Below, in pieces: positions 42,969 to 54,200 of a stretch of 64,000 nt of DNA. Positions within the stretch are counted from its first letter, which is position 1. Each line of letters begins with the position of its first letter. The DNA lies in the NCBI GenBank assembly GCA_905221605.1, contig CAJNDS010000435.1, positions 311,001-375,000 of the forward strand, given 5' to 3'. The position numbers were made by a program, and so were the translations under genes. The stretch comes from Symbiodinium natans (lineage: Eukaryota > Sar > Dinophyceae > Suessiales > Symbiodiniaceae). The notes beneath the pieces were generated by a model. The model saw only the letters and a list, made by a program, of their open reading frames with translations, was not told the origin of the DNA and did no database searches.

Positions 42969-45540
42969 TCCACAGCTCGACCTTGCGAGCTTTTGAGCGC
43001 AGGTTTCAGCTTTTACGCAGCACGGCGGGGCGCGGAACGTAAGGTCCGAGGACCCAGCCTTGTTGCGTTTCGATTTTGTGATCTTGAGGGTCTCCACAAC
43101 GGAGGTCGCTGCCCAAGTGCAAGCTGGGGCAATCTGCCTCATTTGGGCTGCTGAGCTGTGCCAGAGCGTATACCACAAATCTCTTCCCGCGTGTCTGGAC
43201 GTGCTTGGCAGTCCTCGGCCGCCCGTTCTTCCATAGTTTAGACGGGGGGCCTTTCAAAGAATGAAGCTGCGTTGTCACAAGAGTATGAATTCGTGGGACC
43301 AGCACAAGCGCAGTGTGGGGTAGTCGTCTTCTAGACTCAATCTTGGGATGTTTCCGATTCTGCTAGACCCCAACGAGTGCACGGGCTGTCCAGGCTTTGT
43401 GCCGTAACGCCAGCAGTGTATAGTGTCTAGAAAGTTACCGGGCTGGCGGGGCTATAGCCTAGAGATGCGAGACTATTGCCACCCAAGAGGGTAAAACTTC
43501 ATTTCTATGATGTTCCTGGGCATGCGAACCAGAGTGTTCCTCAGCTGCGCCCACATTTTCGCTGCTGAGCTTTTCCTGGTTTACACCCTAAACCCTACAC
43601 CCTAAACGCGAAATCCTTGGAACCCTACTCATCTTGCACGTGCCTGGAAACGCTTGGCAGTCCCAGCCGCCTGTTCTTCCATCGTTTAGACAGGGGCTTT
43701 CGAAGAATGAAGCTGAGTCGTCAGAAACGCATGACCCCCTCGCACATCAGTGGCCAGCGGTTTCTTTGGCGTTCGATTCGGTGTGATTTCCCGATTCGGA
43801 GTATGAGATGCAGGGCCAGGGTTCAGGGTTTCGGGGGTTTAGGGTTTAGGGTTTAGGGTGTTGGGTTTAGGGTTTGGGGTTTAGGGTTTAGGGTTTAACA
43901 TACAGGCGAGGCACCGAATCGTGCAATGACGAATGCTGTGTGGCTTGCCTTTTGAAGCCGGGAAGCAACACAGAGCCAATTGGGCGGGACTTTTGGTAGT
44001 TCATCGGGATCGTCATTGTTTCATCTCATCATGACCATCCTCAGATTCATCCTCATGAACGAAACGCTGCCATCATCATGATTTCTAAAAAGTTTCTTGT
44101 TCCATGCCACATCGTTCGGCCTCAGATTCTTGTCCACGTGCACGTTGTTTTCTTGTGAGAAGAGTTTTATCCACCCAAAATTGTTTTGTTAAGGTTCTTG
44201 GCTTGTAGTACAGACTGTTCATATGTAATATGATACCCAAACACCAATAGAAAACCCCACGGAAGCTTGTGCAAAGCATGAAATGTAAAGCATGTGCACC
44301 CAGTATCGCTACACGGAAGGAGGAAAATAGTTGTGAGGTGGCGGCGGTGAGGGCGGGGGGCGAAGAGAAGGGTGAGAGCGGGGAAGGGAACCCCTTACAG
44401 CAATTGTAAACGCTTGCGCGCGTCGCCTCGGCAGCCGGGCCGGCCCAGAGCATGCAGTATGTGAGATGATGCCTGGAGGCGCCCACACGGGCGAGTGGGA
44501 AGGGTTGGTTGGGGGATGCTTATCGGGACAAAGAGGCGGAGAAGGTTTCTGATTTGAGCGGTTGGACAGGGGTGCAACGCAGGACGTGCAAGGGGTCCAA
44601 GGTCAAGGGGGAGGGAGAGGGGGGGGGGGCGGGGGAGGGGGGCCACAGGGGCGGGGGGGGGGGGGTCGGCCACAAAAAATTGGGTGGGGGGAAGGGCTTG
44701 CTCCAGACGCTTCTCGGCAGGAAGCCGAGGCGAATCATGGGGGCGACGCATTGATTAGCTGGAGTGTAGCCGCCTGGTTATTTGAACATACTAAGCTACG
44801 TGGCCTCCAGCCAACTTATATAGGGCTCTTGAGAACATCTGTTTCGTCACGATTCTATCTCCGTTTCATCAGCTGTCCAGAGCTCGCAAGCCTCTCAGCA
44901 CCTAGTTCTTGAAGATTTCGAAGATGTGGGCAGACCGCATCAGTTTCCCAAGCCAATGCGAGAGCGATCTTACAACACCAGTGTTGAGAAAGAGGTGAGA
45001 TGAGGCGAAGTTCGGGTCGCAGTGGGCGATAGGTTGGCTCCGGGTCTGCTGTGCCGACATTGATGAAAAGGTCACTTCGTGCGGTCTTCAGATGGCATTT
45101 CAACGTAGCCTCGGAGAAAACATGTGTCACAGCAGCCGGAACTCGAGCCCACCAAATACTTCAAAAAACTAAAGGTTCAGTTCCCAAGGGCCACTCAGCC
45201 GCTTCTGTTCAAGGATGGCTGGTGTGCGTGGTCGTAAAATCAAGTCGCCTCGAGGCCATTCAAATCCTGCCTGAACCTCCCGTTTATCGGCAGCAATAAA
45301 CACCCGTAACCCGAAACTCCGTAAACCCAAATCACCCTAAGCCCTACAGAGGATGTCGAAGTAGATACACATATACATATATGTTGACATGTGGAAGCAG
45401 ATGGTGATACACAAGAGCATGCTACGTCACACAGCAATGCCCGTGCTCTTGAAGTGTACGATGAAACTGGCAATGGCAGCTTGGCCTCTCACACTGATGC
45501 AATGCACTTTTTCTTTGGTTTGTTCGGGTCTGTTCGTGTG
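42969..45540. other. Intergenic between genes A and B; telomere-like and G-rich patches
   Basis: No exon is supported. TTTAGGG-type repeats lie at about 43,575-43,605 and 43,825-43,895. A G-rich stretch at about 44,570-44,700 contains several G runs of 8-10. An upstream exon of gene B carrying a signal peptide would be expected near 45.0-45.5 kb but was not identified. A 40-bp near-repeat (CGCTTGGCAGTCC and CGTGCTTGGCAGTCC) occurs at 43,195-43,265 and 43,645-43,705. Confidence 0.45.
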
Positions 45541-45586
45541 AGCTCCCAGGAATTTTGCTTGCCAGACAACAAAGGCGTGTTTTTCA

Positions 45587-46318
45587 ATGTCCAGTGCAAG
45601 CTGCCTGCCAGAAGCGATCCCGCCCAGCCAGCGGAAAGACCTACAAAGCGACGCCGGCGTGTTTCCACTTGGTATCATGGTGCTAAGACCTGACCAATGG
45701 GACAGCAGGGCGGTGGGAATTCTTGCCGAAGAGGTCCTCGGCTTAAACGTGTGGATGAATGAAGAGTTCACGGTTGATCAGGCGTTTGGCCAGCCTGAGC
45801 CCTTGTACCTCGTTGCCGGATGCGAGCAGAATCTGACGGAATCCGCAAGCTGGCGCTGCGGAGGCAAGTCCCCCAGAACGCACGCCGCAGTGGGCGCATA
45901 CTTGCAGCTGGAAAGCCAGGAGGCTGTACTGGCGGAGGTGCAAAGGCTGAGGGTTGGTGGAATCTTGGACGTATGGAACAAGGAGGGATATGAGACCTAT
46001 GAAGGCCTGACAGTCTCCCAACGATTGGCAGATTTGGTTCTTGAGGTGGAAGGCTTGTCGTTGGATTACTATCGCTCTTTTCATGTCCGCCACAGAGCGA
46101 CGTACTTGCCGTATTTTCACAAGATTCACGATATCAATGAGTCAGATTTGGTGCCGTGTGCTGGGTGGAGCACCTTCTTTCCACAACGACTCGAAGCGTA
46201 TCTGCAGATTACAGGAGATACAGATGGCGTTACAGTTGAGGCCAGTGGGACCCACATCCAGCCACGATGCCACGAAAGCAGATGGTGGCTGGCCCCCACA
46301 TGCCGTGAGAATTCCAGC
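45587..46318 (+). CDS. Gene B exon 1: solute-binding-protein-like domain
   Basis: The frame contains [38 protein letters not shown], a Cys pair, [12 protein letters not shown] and [13 protein letters not shown]. The motifs of an ABC-type glycine-betaine/choline binding protein (OpuAC/ProX type) are the closest match I can name, mainly by overall pattern. The frame is open upstream to 45,542 but no signal peptide is seen. It ends ...NSS before GAGTCC; the next exon begins ECVPCLL. Confidence 0.5.
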
Positions 46319-49300
46319 GAGTCCGGTCCAGAACATATCAAGACATACCAGTAGATGTAGGGAAGTTGTCGGAGTATTGTTTGTCATGCTTTCGGGTTTT
46401 AGGGTTGACGGCTCGGACGGCTCGATGTGCGTTTATTTCTTGAACTCCGAGTCGAGGAATGCGTTCCGTGTCTCTTGTACGACTACTTCAGCTTTCCATG
46501 GTACCTTGAAGAAGTGATGCAGAAGGCAACAATATGGGAAATGCCTTTGGCCATTGGGGCAGCATTGGCCGACTTCCTGAACAAAGACACTCCCTTCTTC
46601 CGTCTGCCCCTGACGCATGACGTGGTCTTCATCAACTTACACCCAGACCTAAACAACTACTTTCCAATACCTTCGAGGCACATCTCGTTTCCAAGCCACA
46701 GTACCTTGACCGCTACCGGAGATATTCTGGTTTCTGAGTGTTGTTCCTCCCTAAACAATGTGTCAACTCAATGGGGCCCATGGGGTTAGGGTTTAGGGTT
46801 TAGGGATGGTAGTGCCCCCGATGAGAATCCTATTAAGGCCTGTTCCTTTCAGGGGGAGCATCCCAAACTTTAACGTTCCGAGTGGGGGTGTTTTTTATCG
46901 GTGACGTCGCGCGGCGGAGTTGCCAGAGCCCCGGAGTGTCGCGCGAATCCCCTGCTTTTGGCTTCGTGAGTGTGTCACATTGCGCTCGCGCTGAGGCCCC
47001 CGTGCGTGTGTTGTGGTATCTTTTCAGTGGAAGTCGTGCTCTGCCTAGGGTTTTCGCGCGTCTTTGACGCTTTCATCGGCCGGCGTCGCGAAAACGTGGC
47101 AGGCGCGTACTTTGCTGCTTCTGGGGCTTCGGGAATGTTCGCCAGGTGAGTTGTTCTAGGGTGGTTCGCATCTTGTGAGGTGTGTTGGAAATCGCGCTCC
47201 TGCCTAGGCCGCGTGCCCGTCGATGTTGCAATCCTCTTAGCTGTTGTCACGTGTGTTGGCTGGTACCTCCTTGGAGGTGCTTGCAGATGTAGAACTTCCA
47301 CTAGCTGTCGTCATTTCGGAGAACGATCTTGCGTGTCCTCATGGTATCACCTGTTTGGGGTCTACGCTGGCATAGTTGTTCCCTTGTCACCTCCTGTTGT
47401 CTTCTTCTTCTTCTTCTTTGTGCCACCTCCCAGCCTCCCAGCCACACAGGTAGCAGAGAATGGGCGGCAGGAGAAGCATCCAGCATGCACGAACCCGTCA
47501 AACTCTCAACGCTTGGGCACAAAGAGTCTTGGCGAAGTCCCAAAAGGGCTTATGTAGGGCTCTATCGGTCCAAAACCAACAGCCGGTGCTGTGTTTTGTC
47601 TCGGCTCTTGACACGTCCAAGCCAGGATCTCGCACAATGGGCACCTGATTTCCAAAAGTTCCTCCAACAGGTGGACTTTGCGCAAGAGGACTATGTATGC
47701 CGAAGCCCTTCAGCCTCATACCCTTAGCCTCATTTGCTGAACGCTACCCTCAGAGGACTTTGTGTCCATTAACATCCGGATGCGCAGCCGCGTGGAGCAG
47801 GGCCAGGCTACGTGGCACTCGTTGGCTTGCGAAGCCAGGTAGCGAACGGCACGACTTGGGGTCTTGTCAACATGAGGGGTGTGTGTTTCAGGCGGTCTTT
47901 GTCATAAAGAACCCATGATGTAGGGTCTGTACTTTAAGGCCTCCATGTTCTAACTGCTCTCATTTGGCTTACTGCTACCCCGAAACTCCGGATCTCAGTG
48001 TTTCCAAGAACAGAACTTGGGCCCAAACGGAATAACGTTCTGGGATGTTTCCTAAGGAGTGGATCCAGAACAACACAAACGTGTGGACTTCGTGGGTTCC
48101 TGACATCACGAGCTGCTTTCCTGGCCAGGGCTTGTTTGGCAACGGGACCTTTGTTTCTTCTCGAAGTAATGCCACCACATGTCGATCCTGTCAACCGGGA
48201 AGTTATTCAGCGCCGTTTTTTGATATCTCAGACACTGCCCAATGTCAACCTTGCTCACCCGGCTCGTGGCAGAGCTCCTTTGGGGCTGTGACGTGCAGCC
48301 CATGTTCCCCAGGTAAGTTTGCCAACCAGTTTGGGTCCACCTTGTGTGACGACTGTGCGCAGGGCCGATACCAACCCTTGGAAGCCGCTACATTCTGCGA
48401 GGTTTGTGGAGATAGGAAGACAACAAGCATCCGCGGTGCCATCGAGCAGAACGAATGCAGCTGCGAGCCTGGCTCCTTTCGGAACTCTTCTGGCTGTGAG
48501 CCGTGTTCCGTGGGGCTTTGGTGCCAGGGAGGCGACCTACCACCTCGTCACTTAGTGCAGTAGGGAGCCTTTTGCAACTTGCAAGCTTTTCTATCCATGC
48601 ATCGTAAGGAAAGGGACGACGAGTTGTGTGGTGCACAGATGCCGACTAAATTTCTTCTTAGTACGAAAGTGAACTCGCATGAAATCATGAAGTCTTTGTG
48701 GGGCTTCGTCTTCATGTGTATCCCCAAGCCCAGCACCATCCAACCTCCTCAACCCCCCCTCCCCAAACCCCGATCAAGCACGCTGGCAGTCGCTGTACCC
48801 CCAAACCCCCTTCGCACAAGGGCGTGGGTGGGGGTGGGCGTGTCGGCGTGGGTGGGGGTGGGGCCCATGCCATGCATGTGCATGGTGTACATGGTGCCAT
48901 ATGCTCGACGAAAGGTGAAGCGTGCCCAAGGCCGGTGTCCAAACGGAGGGTTGGACGGGGCAGGGGCCATATTTCGCACCTGTTTGGCAGGGGATGGGGG
49001 GCATGCGTCGCGAAGATCAAACCGGCCTCTCCAGAAATTTCGCTTTTTCTCTTGAGGATCGACTCTGGAAGCACGGGAGAGGGTTCAACGTTTAGGGGCA
49101 AGAGATTGGGCCCACCTAAACCCTAAACCTAAAACCCTTAATTCTAAACCCTAAACCCTAAACCCTAAACCCTAAACCCTAAACCTTAAACCCTAAACCC
49201 TAAACCCTAAACCCTATGCAATCCAAGGCCAAGAGGATGGCTTCTGGGTGGAAGTCGGCTCTTCTGGACCTTTATCAGTTTTCCGATGCCAGGATGCCAG

Positions 49301-51176
49301 GCACTGTCCAGAAGGCGCTCGTTCGAGTTTAACGTAAACCCTAAACCCTAAACCATAACCCCTAAACCCTAAATCCTTAAACCCTAAACCCTAAACCCTA
49401 AATCCTAAACCCTAATCATATGCTCTTACACGCACCCAAGGGCCCTATAAGCCCAGATGCTCGGGTTTAGCTCTGCGACCTTCAACCCAGACACCTCATT
49501 TTAGAGCAAATTTTAGCAACAGTTCTGTGAAGCAAAATTAGGTGGTGCCTAGAATTGGACTCGAGTTGTATATGAACATGTTTTTGGGTAGTTGAATTTG
49601 TTGTTGTTTGGTTTCCTTCTTCGTTGATTAACCCTACCAAATCCCCCTCGCCCCAAAACCTTGGCCCTCAAAGGTGGTCTGGGAACATGCGCGAGCGAGC
49701 GTGTCGGTCGAGCTTGTGCTGTGTGCCGCCTTGGGTACTGGGCAGGTGGGTGGTTGTCCGAAACAGGGACCCCACCACCAAAGATTCGTTGCATCGGGTT
49801 TGGGGCGTAGGCTGGAGGTTGAGAACAATTTCCGAGGAAAGCTTTGGTAATTGGTCGAGATTCGCTCAGTGTATCCGCTTGTTCTTGAGATCCTACAGGG
49901 TGATTTGGGTTCCATTCGGGTTGTAGTCCACTTCTGGGAGTGTGAGAATGTGAAGAAGCAAATTCAACACACCATACATCGCTATACGTTTGACAAGCAG
50001 CCGCAGGTCCTGATGAAGGCTGCCGACCGTGCCGCGCGGACTCAATTGAGGGTCATACCCAGGTTGCACCAGCATCCTGCAAACCTTCAATTCTCGTTTA
50101 ACCCAGAAGACGCAATGCAGCGCAAGGCTTACTGATTCCGGTGCTGGGCAGTGGGTCTTGGGGCAGCCAGGTTTAGAGGCTGGTGTTGAGGGTTTATTTT
50201 GGGCTCAAGATTTTCTTTTTTGGGGCTCAGCCCCTTCATGGCTAAGGCAAGATGCTTGTGTAGCACAGCTCGCAAACAGAATTCAGGTGAGACTGTGCCG
50301 ACGCTGTATTTGCTCATTGTGGCAGCGATAGTCGCTTCTGTCAGCTTGGCGCCCTTCCTGGCATGTGCTTCGTTCAGCAGCTTCAGTGCCAGGAGGAATC
50401 TTCTGAGTGTTGCGATAGTTGCGACTATGGCCGGTCAGACGGCCGTTGCGATGCAAGCACTGCAAGCAATCGGCGAGCTGGACATTGAATGGACACCCCC
50501 TGTCAAGGTGTTTATTCAATTCCTTTCCATGGTTTTCGACGGCTTCCAAACCGGTGTGACGTGCTTCGTTGAGGGGGCATCATTCACAACATCGTCCTTT
50601 GTCTTGCAGCTCTTGGCATTTCCTGCCTTTGTCGTGGTGTCCAGCTTGCCCGCAGCGGCTTTCAGAGTCGTGAGAGGCGTCAACGTATTTCGGAGTCTCT
50701 TGAACACCTACGGTGTGATCCTTGTGGCACTTTTGACAGCGATCTCGATTGCTGTCGTCATGCCATTGAAGTGCAGGATGAACCCGAATCTTACTGCTGG
50801 ATTAGTGGGGTACCCTACATAATCCCCTTAAAAGGGCATATATAGGGCCCTAATTTTAACGCTACGCGACCCGCCTCGGCCCGGCCCAGCCCATCCGCGT
50901 GAGCATGGTGATTCCGCAGCGCCCAAGTCGCTGGACCTCAAGCAATAAGGGTTGGGTTTAGGGTTTAGGGTTCCGGGTTTATGGTTTATGGTTTGGGGCT
51001 TAGGGTTGAGGGTTAGTTTAGGATTGAGGGCTTAGGGCTCAAGGTTCACGCTTTGGGGTTTAGGGTTTTTTTGGGTTTAGGGTTCAAGAGACGGTTCGGC
51101 TTGGATTGATCGTAGGGTTGAGCCAGGCCCCTCGGGGGTAGGGGGGGTGGGGCGGAAGGGGGCAGGGGGGAAGGGG

Positions 51177-51241
<65 letters not shown>

Positions 51242-54200
51242 CTGAAGGTTTGAGGGTTGAGTGCTTCGGGCTTAAGGTTTTAGGTTTAAGGTTTAGGGTT
51301 TAGGTCTCTTTGGCTCGTGTAATGCATCCCCGGCCGTGCTCACACCAGTCACCAATATTCTGTCGTGGCTTTGGGGAAAAGGGGAGGGGCGGGGGGGGAG
51401 AGGCAGGGGGCGGGGGGGGGGGGTCGTCCCAAAAATGGTTTTGGGTGTGGGGGGAGGATTTGGAAGGGGGTGCCTGTTCTGACAACCTATACACCTTCGG
51501 CCCGAGGCCTCGGCGGATTCCCTCATTGACTGCTAGCCAACAGTAAGGAATCTCATCTACACTCTGGAAGCCCACCCACAGGTGATTTGCTGGCACACAC
51601 ATGAGCACGGGACCTTAGTGCTACTGTCGGTCATCGGAATCCTGGCATATCCGGCGACGACTCTCTGCACATTGCTGTGGGTTACGTACAAGTATCCTCG
51701 CTGGCTTCGCTCTGACGCTGTTCTGGAGTATGATAGTTACATACTACGCTGTCTTGTTGGATCCTGGTTTCTTAGCGAACTTCTCTAGAAAAATCTAGAT
51801 GACGCTTTCCCAGCTGAGTTGTTAGCTTAAAGGGAGTGGTCTAGGGCGGGGAGGGAGGCGGATTTGCCCCTGGCGGGGGCTCTAGCATCCGGAGCAACAC
51901 GAGCATCATGAGCATCATCTTCCTCCGCCTTTCTCCTCATGGGCAGAGGAGCAGGGCTTTGTGTGCCCCTGGCGGCGTGGCGTTTCAGAGCATCATTGGC
52001 CCACCTTTTTCCAAAGCAGGGCGAGCCGGGATTTTTGTGGCCCTGGTGGCAGGGCGCCCCAGCCTCACGAGCAGCCATGAGCATCATTTCTGCGCTTATG
52101 GGCTGGGGGCATCCCAGCATTCGCCCGCCACTTGTCGCTGCAGCGTCCACAACAGCGAGCTGAGCCCCTGGGAGGTTTTGGAATTGGGGTTTCAGGCAGG
52201 GGGCCACACTTCATGTCAATTTCAGGCTTCAGAGTGTGTGGCAGGCAGCAGACCTAAGACCTCTAAGCCTTCCGTGACGTGCCGTCGGCTTTGCACGTGC
52301 TTGGTGCTTGAAAGCCGAGGACAGAGGAGTTGAAACCTTGCAAAGTGTTCACTTCTTGTTTGGACGCTTCCGGCCAGAGAGATATCAATTCTGCCTGCTC
52401 TTTACGGTCCTGAACTTCCTCATCGCCATTGTACCGGTCTGCTTGCCAGTAGCGCCACAGATTGCCGCCATGTGCGTGCTTCTGTGGGTCAAGCAGCTGG
52501 ACTCTGCTTTTCGGAATCTTCGGAGTTCTTCTTTGCCTACAGGGACTTTGAAAGGGTTCAGGTCTTGGGATTCTTATGTCATGTTGTATGGGGTTCTGGG
52601 GTTCCCGCTGTGTGCAGGCAAGTGCTGCATTGTTTGTGGTGGCCTTGGAGATTCGACGCAGTCAACTGGAGTGAGCTGCTGCTGTCTGGCTGCATTTTGC
52701 TTTTCTTCAGCTTGGCCACGCCCTTGCTGGAGTTGAAGGAGGAAGAAAGCACACGCGAAGCTTAAATGCGAAGCTCAGATGCAAAGCTCAAATCAGGATG
52801 GTTTTTTCTTGTGTGACTGAGTTTCTGTGCAGGACAAGGGCGCTGCTACCCAGCTCTCGATTTCTATGACAATCGCGTTTTTTGGCGTGCCAGTGTGCTT
52901 TGTCGGCGCCGCCGTGTGCGCGGTCTTGTCCAAGCGGAGTCGATCAAACAGGTACACGCTGTTCCTGTCTCATCACAAGGGGTCCGCGAGTTATCTTTGT
53001 CGGTATATCAAGGTGGTGACTGAAAAGTTGGCGCCGGACTTTCGTGTCTTTTACGACGCAGATAACCTTCGTGATTTGGATTCGCTGTTTGGCATTGTGA
53101 AGAACGACACGGACTCCTTTTTGGCAGTGCTAAGTAGCAACGTCTTCAGCAGTTTCTGGTGCACTGCTGAAATGGCAGTAGCAATGGCAAACAATGTTCC
53201 AATGCTCGCAGCTCGGAAGCAGGAGCTTGTTTCAGGTTTGGGAGTCTGAGCAAACAAGCTCCAGAGGCATGTCTTAGTGTCGAAGCATCTGTTGCCAAAA
53301 GGGTTTGGGGTTTTAGGGTTTTAGGGTTTAGGGTTTAGGGTTTAGGGCTTTGAACCCCCTTTGCCTGGACAAGCCCTAATAAGCCAAAAGGTGCTATCTT
53401 GCGACGACCTTCCGTGTGTTGACGATGACTTCATGGATCTCAGGTCGCATTCGGCACGTCCTTGCGATTTAGGCGTCGGGGCTGAGGTGTGCTTCTGCTT
53501 CAGAAGGGGCCCTAAGCCCTAAGCCCTAAGCCCTAAGCCCTAAGCCCTAAGCCCTAAGCCCTAAGCCCTAAGCCCTAAGCCCTAAGCCCTAAGCCCTAAG
53601 CCCTAAGCCCTAAACCCTAAACCCTCAACCCTCAACCCTCAACCCTAAACCCTCAACCCTAAACCCTAAACCCTAAACCCTAAATAGGTTTAGGGTTGAA
53701 AGTCTTCTTGAGTAAGGATCTGACTGCAAGCCGCTGGCCCGAAGAGCAGCATCTTGGCAGCAGGTCGATGCAGCTTGGGGGGTCTCCTTCCCTCTGCTTT
53801 TAAAACCTTTTAAAACCTTTCAAAACCTTTTGAAACCTTTTCACACCTTTTTGAAACCTTTTTACAACTCCTCTCTGCACATGTCTTAGCATCCGTGCGA
53901 TCCCAGTTTGCGCTTTTCCTGTTCAAGCAGAGAGTCTTCCGTACTCGACTCTCGAGCATTTGCCTGTCCAGAGAAACTATGAAACTACATCAGTGGCATG
54001 CAGCTTGTTCCTCGACTGTGGCAAACACTACGGGTCTAGGAGCTTCCACGATGCTCGCGCGAAGCTTGCAATCGAATTTCTTAGTTCTCTACGGCATAGC
54101 CCAACTCGAAGTCTCGACGCAGAGGGTCCGGTTGGGGCCAGGGATCAGAAGTTCCCAATACTTAACCTAAGGGGTGCCCCTAAGTCACGATGAGCCCAAG

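Noticed and set aside
44570-44754. Gly-rich and Pro-rich frames around the G-rich stretch
   Set aside because: They are explained by G homopolymer composition, with no exon features.
53895-54193. Missing TIR-like exon of gene B
   Set aside because: Neither frame matches the expected continuation, and phase is kept without it; left unassigned.
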